Of a DNA stretch of 64,000 nt, positions 44,940 through 54,608 are shown piece by piece. The notes beneath the pieces were generated by a model. It worked only from the letters and a program-made list of their open reading frames with translations, searched no databases and was not told where the DNA came from. Location of the stretch: contig NW_006920427.1 in the NCBI RefSeq assembly GCF_000344685.1, positions 245,056-309,055 on the forward strand, in the 5' to 3' direction. Source of the stretch: Gloeophyllum trabeum ATCC 11539 (lineage: Eukaryota; Basidiomycota; Agaricomycetes; Gloeophyllales; Gloeophyllaceae). A program made the position numbers and the translations under genes. How positions within the stretch are numbered: the first letter of the stretch is position 1; each line of letters starts with the position of its first letter.

Positions 44940-45688
44940 TTAAGCTTGCATCAAATATCGATGACCACCCACACCAGTGTCAAAATCCATAGTCAACATC
45001 GCTTCCGCATCCACGTTCGTGACGTTGTCGACCACATCAGCGCCTCCGGCCGTCGACGTCCCTCTGACAGCAAAGTACAGGCTGTTACTCTTGCCATCAA
45101 CGAACAGCGCCCAGTTCTTCGTGTTGCGCAAGTACGCTGCCTCTGCGGCTGCGACGAGCTCCGCGGGCTCAGCCGCCACGAGCTTCGTTTGTGCGCCGCC
45201 CGCTTGCTTTGCTTTGCGTGCGTCGATGGCCTCCTGGTCCGCGACTGATAGACTTCTTTTGCGCGGCACACAGCGGTTCTGACGTGCGTAAACATCGATT
45301 CATTCCCCCTGGCATGGAAGTCTATTTCCCATCAACTATACGACAGTCTGAAGATCGCTCGCACCTCTTCCAGTCCGGCAAGCGACCAATGAAGCTGAGG
45401 TCTACTGCAGCGCGATCGTTATCCAGCGCGACCGAAAGGCTCTCAATGGCCTTCCTGATTTCGGGCGCGTCTAGGACTCGTCCAGCCGCTTGCACAGACG
45501 GGTATACAGTAGAGAGGAAGACTAGACTACTGACTGATGTCCCTGTTTTCATACTCTCTCATGAAGATCCCGACAACGGCGGCGAAGTTCTGCGAGGCGC
45601 GACCGGACTGGGTGCTTGCGGATAGTCTGCCGGAAGCACCCAGAGACTGTGCTCCCCACAGTGTGGCTGAGCTGCTTGCGTTTCCCAT
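44940..45688 (-). CDS. Truncated class-3-lipase-like protein (N-terminal half)
   Basis: Three exons (45688-45535, 45488-45365, 45255-44940) give 197 aa. It opens MGNASSSATLWGAQSL and contains VALDNDRAAVDLSFIG, an alanine-rich helix (ELVAAAEAAYLRNT) and WALFVDGKSNSLYFAVRGTST, the strand-turn that precedes the catalytic part of fungal class-3 lipases. The frame then stops (GGHRYLMQA), so the GHSLG nucleophile elbow and the rest of the triad are missing. I see no continuation downstream. It probably has no lipase activity and is a 3'-truncated copy; an undetected further exon is possible. Confidence 0.45.
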
Positions 45689-46114
45689 GGCACGACGTAA
45701 GGATACCCCTGTGTTCGAAGTCGTATGGGCACTGTGCTTAAATTAACCCCCGTAGAATCTGGACAGAGGTGACGCACGTTGGTCATTCTTTCTAGCTGGC
45801 GACGATCCTAGAGAAACTGGAGACAGGTGTGTAAGAAACTTAGGGTGAATTGGGGGCTTCGCGGCTATCCCTGTATCTGGTGCCACTCCAGTAAGGAGAG
45901 ATATTCGGAGACTCTTCATCTTACGGAATTAGGAGAGCGCAGATACTCCCAAGCTGGCTAGATAGGGGAGCACGTGTAAGTGTATTGAGGTGTATATATA
46001 CACATCGATCGCTGTCCATGAGGTATGATTGACAGACGCACGGCAGCACGGAGGGTATCCGAAGCACACATGTAGAGTTGTATGCTCTATCCTCCATCGA
46101 GACCCTTACTCCCA
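45689..46114. other. Intergenic region
   Basis: About 430 bp. No feature was recognised apart from a TATA-like run (tatatata, near 45991) on a stretch with no clear gene start. Confidence 0.3.
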
Positions 46115-48111
46115 ATGCCCATGTCCGTCACCCCCGCTCAAGACAACATCCCGGCCGATCCAGTGGCCAAGTCCTAGCCCAAATGGCATACGGAAGAAAA
46201 GCAAGGGAAAGAAGCGATCAAATCAGCTCTGTCGGAATTGTTTTGGCAATCCATCCATGAGGTCATCGGGTATATCATAGACGACATCATCGACGTCGCG
46301 AAATGAGCAGGGATTGATGTTCTGACTCTCGCGAAAGCTGCCAAATCGAAGCCAGATGCTGGTTCAGATGTGTTCAATCCGACAGAAGAGAAAGCGTCTA
46401 CTCACATCGCGCGCTGTCTTCTGCAGAGCGCAGGTATGCCCCCTCAGTCTCGACTACCGTCCTTCAAGCCAACTGAGCGTGGTCACGAGGGCTTTTCAAT
46501 GTCAGCATCCTCCTCGAAGATAGAGGGATGGGCGATCGGATCGGCGCACCAATTGACACTCTCGACCGGCTGTTCACTCGCGACTCTGCGGTTTACGACC
46601 CGTCATGCGCTCCGATGGGGCAACGCTCACGCATCCACTGTGTGGGGACCGTTGAGGTTCGAAACAGGTATGAAAACAGAGAGTAGACAGTACGTACATA
46701 TCAGACATTGATCTTGACACAAGACTCTGTACTAGCATTTGACCTGTGTTATAATTGATGGTATTCTCATTACTTCACGGTTTAATCCCGTTGGCAGGTG
46801 TCCTGCTCTGCGCCTTGGTCCAGTTGATACACCTATCAGACTTGACACAACGGACTTGGGAAACGTGCCTCCTGACACCGCTTGCCGTATCCCGGCTCCT
46901 CGACCATTTGCCTTAATCAAGGAAGTTGTGGACGATATGTTCATCCAAGTGAACAATCGGGACGTATACGCCGAGGCAATTTTGGATACCTTTGTCTTCC
47001 AGGCCTTTGAGTTCTATAGGCGGAAGGTCGTGGACCGATTATCGCCGGCGAAACGGGAGAAAGCCCAGAATGACGCTGTTCACCAGATAGTGAAGTTGGG
47101 GAGGAACTTTCAAGATACGAACGCATTTGATACACTGGTACTCAGCCAGAGCAGAGCGTTCAACGACCTCGTGTGGGATAATCCAGAGGTCGCACTTTGG
47201 AAGGCAATGTTCCAGAATTGTCAGCATTTCTGCGCGACCCTCTTGAAGTCCAGATGCTTCTTGCGTATCGATGGATATGATAGACCCGGACCGCCGACAA
47301 CCTCGCAGTCACAGACGAATACACATAAGAAATACGAGTCATCTCTTCCAAGTGTTTCCAAGGTCTTCACGCTCGTCGACGACCGGAAGCCTGAGGTCAG
47401 CCCCCTTTCGCCCGATATTTCGACTCTGTCTCCCGATCGAAGGATGGGGCGACAATGGTCTCCTTCAAGGAAGCCGAGCTGGATGAGACACTGAAGTTGC
47501 AACCCGAGAGGACTTCTCTGCTTGACATGAGAATGTTCGGAATCCCGCTTCTGACTGACACCGTGGAATACTCCAGGACCCACAAAAGACTTGGGCAGCG
47601 CCGCAACGAACACACCGATGCTTGGTTTGCGATCTCATCCGCGAGCCTGTTCTTTGTTAGCGCAACCAATGCTCCTCAGGAGCTAACGCAGAAGTTTGAA
47701 GTTAGGTCCAGAACTGCGGTCTTTGGGATCCTAGGGCTTGGAATATTCGAGTGATTGGAGAAGGCTGCTCATCCAAGGCTATTGAACTCGATCATGTTCG
47801 ACGCCTTCATGCTGCTTACTGAACGAGAGAAGCAGGATATCCGTGATGACGCCGAGTACGTCAGATTGGTGGCTGAGGCACAGGAGGAACTAGAGAACGC
47901 GAAAAGAAAGGGAAAGGTCAAGCAGATAGAGAAGTGTACGCAGAGGGTCTTAGCTGTCGAGGCAAGATACGAGGTAGAGTTACCAAAGCTTCGAGCCAAA
48001 CAGCGCGGAAGCTGGAACTTCCTTGCACGCATCAAGTATGTGATCATGATGCTGCTGCAGGTCACCTCTTTTCTTGTCTTTGTGAGTGTGACTCGGATTT
48101 CTTGCGGGTAG
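46115..48111 (+). pseudogene. Decayed gene for a large uncharacterised protein
   Basis: Long coding-like stretches follow one another but are interrupted. One frame from the ATG at 46115 meets TAG at 46175-46177 and TGA at 46304-46306, yet continues coding-like (VLTLAKAAKSKPDAGSD). A block near 46500-46670 (GDRIGAPIDTLDRLFTRDS) splices plausibly over 46672-46797 to 46798 onward (CPALRLGPVDTPIRLD, AEAILDTFVFQAFEFYRRK, FNDLVWDNPEVALWKAM). A one-base shift is then needed near 47398, and a final TGA at 47752-47754 separates GILGLGIFE from a coiled-coil-like tail (AQEELENAKRKGK, about 47755-48020). I do not recognise the family. Confidence 0.6.
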
Positions 48112-48638
48112 CCCCTTTGTACGCCCTCTCCAAGCTTACTCCCTCTCTGTTCGAATGCATTTGAGTTCAGGTCTAAGGGTTCGCCCAGAGTGTAGGGTTG
48201 GTCTAATCTCTGAGCAGACCCTGAGGTCCTGCAACTCTCCTTTTCTCCGCGGGCTGGCGTTCATTTGTACTTCATGGTGTCGTCGCTTTAATATCGGACG
48301 AACAGCTAATTATACCCATGCTTGGTCTCAGCTGACTGCGATTCCGATTGTAAAGTCGCTGGTCCCCTGATCTGCACCAGTTAGAATGCCCGAAGTAGTG
48401 TGGCCCTTCGGGAAGGAGCCTTCGTAGTTCCTGGTGGGTAGATCGACTCTGGAGTATGGCCGCAAGGCGCCATCGTCTTATCCTGTATGCGGTGTTCTTT
48501 GCATTTGGTCATTTTAACACTGCGAGGTGTCATTCCCGAGAGGACGGGGCCTTGGTACCGTGGCTCAAGTGCCCCCTGGCTTACACGTTGTTGACAGGGA
48601 GACACTGCAACTTTTCTTGGCATGATGGTCCCCCCCCC
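48112..48638. other. Intergenic region
   Basis: About 530 bp between the pseudogene and F-box copy E. No feature was recognised. Confidence 0.35.
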
Positions 48639-50137
48639 ATGATGGCACCGCACGTCTCCGCCGTCAGATATCCAAGGTAAGACATGCGCTGCACGTCAAG
48701 AACACTCTTGCTAACAAATCAATACTGTGCTATGGCAGCTTGCACAGATTTGCCTCTCACAGATCGATATTGAAGCTCCCTAACGAGCTCCTGCAAGCTA
48801 TCTTCCAGTCGCTTCACGATCATCGTCCTCTCCTGGCCGCTATACAAGTATGCCGCGGATTTTACGAAGCTGCGCTCCCCAGGCTCTACGAAAACATCAT
48901 CATCAATGATGGATACGGTGGTTGTCTTGGCTCGGCCCTCATGGCGCTCGATCACCACCCGCAATTGGGGAGCTACGTGCGGACCGTGCTGCACGTCGGT
49001 AGGCTTCTCAAAAATGTGGCTCATCTCACTCACTATAGCATTGACACTTGCTACGCTCTCGCACCACAATAGCTGTAGACATGTTCACGGACCCTGCATC
49101 CTGGAAATGGATCACGCCTCTCTCGAAGCTCCACAACCTCAAATCATACACTCTTTCCGTGCCTGAGGACCACCTTACGCGATATGTCAACCACGTCTTC
49201 CTGAGGTCCGCTCTTCACGCTCTGGCGCTGTGTCCGACTCTGAGGCACATCTCCCTGGACTTTAACCTCTCTGCTACTTACTTGGGGCTTCCGGCGCTGC
49301 CAATGGAATCCGGGTCTGCACTGGATCCTCTGCGAGCGATGTCCGGACTGCGGAACTTATCGCTTCGCAAACCTGTAGGGATGTTCACCACGGAATTCGC
49401 GAAGTGGTTGCAGGATATGCCGCATGTCAATGAGCTATATATTACGGTGTGTCTACCAGTTTCTCGTCAGTGTCTGGTACCGTTTCGCGGATGCAATGGT
49501 TCATCCGGTCCCGTCATTCCTAGGACATGGCGGATATATCTCCGGGAAATTTACCCTCCGTCCTCCCAGGCTTGTGTCATATTACTCGTTTCAACCTTGG
49601 AGCAAACCACGGGTTGTCTCCAACAGCTCTCTTGCATGTCCTCAGAGCTCTCCCGCAGCTCAAGGAGGTCTTCACTTTCTACTATGCCTCACCCATAGAT
49701 ACATTAGATACACAGATGGCAGTATGTACCTCCTAAGCCTTGCCTCTCACAACTAAGCTGACTACTCTGACCATAGCCATCCGCGAGTGCGATACGTGAC
49801 CTTACCCTCGACCCACCGGCACTGCTTATTGAATATGCGCATACTGACTATCCACCACGTTGGCATTTCCTCATTGTCTGAGTTCTCTGAATTTGTTTTG
49901 TTCCTCGAGAAGCTGTGCGACCGATCTCCGCTATGCTTCCTCGAGATTGTAACATCAGAGAGTGTTCGCTGGGACCTGTCTCGCTCGTCTGGCTTCTGGA
50001 CCTTCATGAGAGCGCAAGAGACTCTGACCAATGTTGTGGCGAAGCACATCTATATAGAAGGGGAAGAGGTGGGAGACCTCTGTCGAGCCAGGAGTTCGTC
50101 CCACGGGGAGTGCAGATTGCACGGGTCTGGAACATAG
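48639..50137 (+). CDS. F-box protein, local paralogue family, copy E
   Basis: The proposed exons are 48639-48676, 48739-48998, 49079-49446, 49525-49735 and 49788-50137 (408 aa). The F-box reads LKLPNELLQAIFQSLHDH with IQVCRGFYEAALPRLYENI. Family blocks follow: YVRTVLHV, LHNLKSYTLSVP, LRHISLDFNLS, LRNLSLRKPVGMFT, VNELYIT, LCHITRFNLGAN, LPQLKEVFTFYY, MRILTIHHVG and LCDRSPLCFLEIV. It differs from copies A-D in having an extra 5' exon. The last intron is awkward: the obvious donor at 49732 gives no frame-keeping acceptor, and the alternative GTACCT/GCGAG pair is weak. A one-base frameshift there is the other explanation. Confidence 0.65.
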
Positions 50138-50352
50138 GGCTCAGTGGTCTGGAGTGCTGTGTCCATGCCGTAACGGAAGTCTCAAGACTCTTGTGAGTCC
50201 TATCTCAACCCACCTTACTTTGTCCTCAGCGCTGCTTTCAAGAATATTTTTCGAGCCGACTTCAATTAAGCGTGCATTTAAATAGCGACATCTACTGACA
50301 GATATTTCCCCAGTGCCAACCCTAAAATATCTCGAAATGAATCGTCTAGTCA

Positions 50353-52068
50353 TTACTCGCTTGCCAGTGGTTTATACAGGACATAGTACAATGTCAAACT
50401 CAAATCCTGCGCCAGCTGGAAGACTCCGACGTACGACAGCGGTCCAACACTCCCGGGTCTCCTAGCGGGCAAAGCTACTAAACTGCGATGGTACCTGTTG
50501 CGAACAAGACGCGCGTACGCATCGCTGGCAGTGAGCAGCAGATGGAGATTTTCCGAATCGACTGTCACTTCGAAGCAAGCAGAAAATAGGTGCGCATGAA
50601 TGGCCGCCTCATGCTCGTCATCGTCGTAATCCCACGTCGGAAGTGGGACGCTCGACTGCAGCAAGACCAGCCACTCCATTGTGTTCTGGCCAAACATAGG
50701 GTATCGCATCCATGAGATGCATGCGTCAAGGGCCTCGAGAGATGAGCTAGCCAACTGCGCAAGGTCTTTCGCCCCCGTCACATAAGCAGCGATCTTCTTG
50801 ACGACCTCGGGTGGGAGCCGCCCTTTCTGATTTTTGAATAAGTTCCGCACGCTGTACTTCTGGGATCCAGATTTTCTAGCATATGTCTCCATGAAGGGGG
50901 ACGAGGAGTCTAGCAGAGGTAGTATATCGAGAATAATGCTCTTGAAGAACCCTTGATCATCGGCAATCGGGAGTAGTCCTAGGCGGACTAGCGCGACCAT
51001 TCCTGCCGTATGTCCTGTTCTACTGCAGAATGACGGAAGGAATCGTAGCGGACGGGTACGCGTTACCCGTCCATCTTGCTCTTTATCCAAGCGGATGAGT
51101 AGGATATGGAATAGAGAAATGATGATGCCGAAAGTGGGTCCCTGTGCCTTTTCATTCCGGTTCATAGTTTGGACTATCTTCGCAATAACGGAATCGAGGT
51201 CTTGAGAGTCGATAATATTAGGTCTCAGGACCACAAAGATCTCTCTTCGCGCCCACCATGAGAATTTCGATGCAGATGCGTCATCATCCGCTCCAATCCT
51301 TCTGGCCATCAAAGGCCGCAATGCGTGACTTACCAGCAGATGGCATGATTGAAGGAAGAAGGGATCCGTCTGATCGAGGTGGCTCAAGACAGAGAGTTTG
51401 TGGATCGCAATAGAGCTGTTCCACATCAGGCAACCAACGAGGGAGGCGTATAAATCAAGCCTAGTCTTCTCTAAGCGTGACAATTCCAAAGGCAAATCCA
51501 GCAGGGTGTGAGGCTCGGTGAACTCTAGATGTGCTGAACCTGCTCGAGGCTTGACTTGATAGTTCCAACGATACGCATCCGAGATGCGATCCACCAAGCA
51601 GATATGTCCAGAATAATGGTCGGGGGCAATACTAGATAGAGCAGTCGGCAGCGGTGGTATGTTGTCCAATCGGTAGAGAGCACAAGAGTTATAAGAAAGA
51701 ATCCGCCGATCTATATCCATTTCGTAGATGTGATTAATCCGGGGATCCGAATCTGGAGGAGCATTGTATATCCCTTCAAGATAGACCTTCTTGGTTCGCT
51801 GTTTAGAAGACGGATTCTCTCCTTTCCATCGGAAGAGGTCATCAGCGTCTTTCTTCAAGGCTGTCTTCTTCGTCGAACGCCAACCTTCGAAGAGACCACC
51901 TTTTGCCTGCCTCCGCAAGCCCTCCAATAGTTTGCAGTGGCAGCTATGGTCCCAAGAAGACCAAAGATAGTTGTAATACAAGCCGTTCAATCTGTAAATG
52001 TGGACCGCCCGTATATTCGTTGGAGATTCCTCCTGTGCAGGCGCAAGGATACTGTTTATTGGTGGCAT
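50353..52068 (-). CDS. Intronless hypothetical protein with an internal F-box-like segment
   Basis: A single 571-codon ORF, which is unusual in an intron-rich region. It has no signal peptide or membrane helix. The N-terminal third is basic (KKTALKKDADDLFRWKG). The centre has predicted helices (ELSRLEKTRLDLYASLVGC, IAKIVQTMNRNEKAQGP). Near residues 420-460, LPPEVVKKIAAYVTGAKDLAQLAS looks like an F-box helix pair, followed by AACFEV/AYARLVRNRYHR-type helices near the end. I do not recognise the family. It lies between F-box copies E (+) and D (-), which both face it. The absence of introns could mean retroposition or a young lineage-specific gene. Confidence 0.65.
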   Translation of the reverse strand: MPPINSILAPAQEESPTNIRAVHIYRLNGLYYNYLWSSWDHSCHCKLLEGLRRQAKGGLFEGWRSTKKTALKKDADDLFRWKGENPSSKQRTKKVYLEGIYNAPPDSDPRINHIYEMDIDRRILSYNSCALYRLDNIPPLPTALSSIAPDHYSGHICLVDRISDAYRWNYQVKPRAGSAHLEFTEPHTLLDLPLELSRLEKTRLDLYASLVGCLMWNSSIAIHKLSVLSHLDQTDPFFLQSCHLLVSHALRPLMARRIGADDDASASKFSWWARREIFVVLRPNIIDSQDLDSVIAKIVQTMNRNEKAQGPTFGIIISLFHILLIRLDKEQDGRVTRTRPLRFLPSFCSRTGHTAGMVALVRLGLLPIADDQGFFKSIILDILPLLDSSSPFMETYARKSGSQKYSVRNLFKNQKGRLPPEVVKKIAAYVTGAKDLAQLASSSLEALDACISWMRYPMFGQNTMEWLVLLQSSVPLPTWDYDDDEHEAAIHAHLFSACFEVTVDSENLHLLLTASDAYARLVRNRYHRSLVALPARRPGSVGPLSYVGVFQLAQDLSLTLYYVLYKPLASE

Positions 52069-52368
52069 GTTGCGACGGATGAGTATGGAAGGGGTGTCGA
52101 TGTCGTGGAAGGCGGAAAGAAGAAGTTCGAACTGGGACCAAACAAAGCCACACTTCTTATGTTTACATGCACGTGCATCTGAGCCACACCGGCGACTGCC
52201 ATCTCTGGGTTCTCGCTTTGACGTCGACGATAAACATGTTATCTATAACGAGTAGGGTCTTTTTGGTGGGAAATGTCTACAAAAAAACCACATTCACCAC
52301 AAGCTTCTGACGTACCCTTTAATCCGTCTTCTCCGGTTTTTATGCGCTTCACAAGCCGTCCGGCGCCT

Positions 52369-53787
52369 CTACGTAGATGGTGCAGCTCTGTCTAACGCAC
52401 AAATCCACTTCGGCCTGTCAATGTCCACTCGAACGTCTTTTAGCTCCATACACTGCAGGAAAGGACGGAGCACCTCTCGGCGGATCAAGATCCTGGGCAT
52501 CACCAGCCGGCGCATGGTGGCTCGCTTTTCCTGAAGCAAATCTAAAATTTCATGATTGAAGTATGATTTTCGCCCGTCATCTGAGTGGATCTCGAGACAT
52601 CTGAGAGGAGAGCCGGCACAGATAACAGCTATCCACGAGAATAGCTCAGAAAACTGGGATGCGGTCCCGACACCTTGATGTTGGATAATCAGCTCGTGAA
52701 ATGAGTCCAAACGGCATTCCCGTGATGAGTGTATGATCGACTGGAAGTGCGCTGCGTCCTGCACAACGTGAGATAGAGCCGGTGTTTTTAAGGGGCGAGT
52801 GCTCTCACCACGGTGCCATTCAGGAAGTTATCGTAGAAGACGGTCAACACTTCCAAACGAGGGACATGGAGCACTGTTTCCAACAGGACATCTTTCGGAA
52901 ATTTGTGGCCCGTGCCAAGTGTGAGGTGAGTCAACTGTTGCAGAAGGGGCCGAAACGCGTGTAGTTCGTTTACATCCACCTCACCCATTTCCTGTGACAG
53001 CGACGAATCAACGCATGAAAGTAGTCTTCCCGCATATTTAGACGTCGCGGAATCGCGAACTAACCATGATGTGCATCTCCCGCAGGAAAGAGAACGAGTG
53101 ACCCACGTCGGGCACTTTGGCAAGACTTGCAAGCATACCGCTTTGCACCTTTCCAAAGGTCAAGCTCCGAAGTTGTCCTTGCGAAAGCAAGCTCGCGAAA
53201 ATGGATATACTGAGGCTGTCCAGGTTCACCGCGATGTGGAGGCGCCTCAACTTCGTTAATCGCGACAGGACCAGGGATACGCTCAGGAGCAAGTCAAAGT
53301 TCATGGGCTCCACGACGCTCAGGAGCTCCGGTGGGCATAAGGTGTAGCTGACGAGGTTGTGAAGTTTCGACAGCGGTCCGGTCCATTGGGGACACGCCTT
53401 GTGGCCGGTACAGGCATCATCCGCATCGCCTAGGCGACTCGCTAATAACGGCGTGTATGCAAAATCAGTAGGAGTCAATCGACGTCAACCATTACTGAGA
53501 TACTAACAGACGTGAGTCACACTCCTTACATATCCTCTCAGATGATGGCACCGCTCTATATTGTCGAAGACTCCTGCCCGACCGTCCGAGTCATAGAAAA
53601 TGATGTGGCGATATAAACTCGGCTGAACAGCATCCCTAAAGCTCTGACATACGAGAGAACACGCAAGCAATGTCGGGCGATGCGTTATACGAGCGAAATT
53701 CGATAACAAGACGTCGTAAGGTAACAAGGATGCGTTTACCACCATCCTTGTAAGGGAAGCAACTCGGTCGATTTGCACGAGGATCAT
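52369..53787 (-). CDS. F-box protein, local paralogue family, copy D
   Basis: Four exons (53787-53508, 53429-53065, 52991-52809, 52758-52369) give 405 aa. The F-box is divergent: LLPYDVLLSNFARITHRP then CSLVCQSFRDAVQPSLYRHI. Family blocks follow: YVRSVTHV, LHNLVSYTLCPPE, LRRLHIAVNLD, LREMHIM, LLQQLTHLTLGTGH, VPRLEVLTVFYD, FHELIIQHQG, ICAGSPLRCLEIH and TMRRLVMPRILI. Intron phases match copies A-C exactly. It is the most divergent member by eye. The upstream ATG at 53787 is used because the next in-frame ATG (53739) begins only 5 residues before the F-box. Confidence 0.75.
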
Positions 53788-54608
53788 GCACAAACGTCCT
53801 GATAGTTATAGCATGACCAAGTCATTGCTGTAGTAATTGGAAAGTAATCAATGATGCTGACCGTGACTGAGCGCTGACCGCAGAGCAACGGGCTTCGGTT
53901 ATGCCGAAGCCGTGGCTTGGTTAACCAGGACTCCTGACCAATCGCAGAGCGATTTCCGTCGTGACCGTTGTGCCCCGACAGCTCATGCTCTTCCCGGGAT
54001 GCTCCTTAGTGAAATATTTACATAGCACGAAAGAAAGATTCGTTTACAGTGCTTTGCAGCCGCGTCGCGCGCCCGGCTATTTGGCTTGCTTCCCACCAAT
54101 TCCCACAGCCAAATAGTGACCATACACCCTATATCCGGTAACATCCTGCTCGGGTCGGAGGAGCAGCAGCATCGTTAGGGGTTGATAGTGTCCATATTTT
54201 GAGTAAATCCTTTCTAAAAACCTATTGAAAGAGCATATACCCCCACACTGAGGCTTTTGAAAGAATATTAAGCTTGACATCGGGCATTCATACGTCGAGT
54301 ATCACTTGCCCTTACAAGTTTGACATCGGTGACGGGTCACTATTTGGCTGTGGGAACCGTGACGGGGCTGTCTAAACCAATATGCGAAGCACTGTAATAT
54401 CCTCTGTTGTCAATCCACTCCATATTAATTCTAAGGAGCAGTACTCGACAGTACAATCCATAGTTCAATAATGTAGCTGATTTCATGGCTTGTCGCGCGA
54501 GCAGCTGGCAGAGGTGGGTGAACCGAATACAAGGAGTTATACTTTACCAGCAGGAAAAGGGTACCTTAGACCGACAAAATACTGAATTCTCTACAGATGA
54601 TCAGTCCG
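53788..54608. other. Intergenic region with inverted repeat
   Basis: About 820 bp. It holds a short hairpin (ggcttcggttatgccgaagcc, near 53889-53909) and the inverted-repeat element listed next. No gene was recognised. Confidence 0.4.
54100..54356. repeat. Candidate MITE with 22-bp perfect inverted ends
   Basis: Positions 54100-54121 and 54335-54356 are perfect reverse complements (core cacagccaaatagtgacc). The 213-bp interior has no ORF. No clear target duplication is present, so the exact ends are uncertain. A partial third copy of the motif (ggctatttggctt) lies just outside at 54074. Confidence 0.5.
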
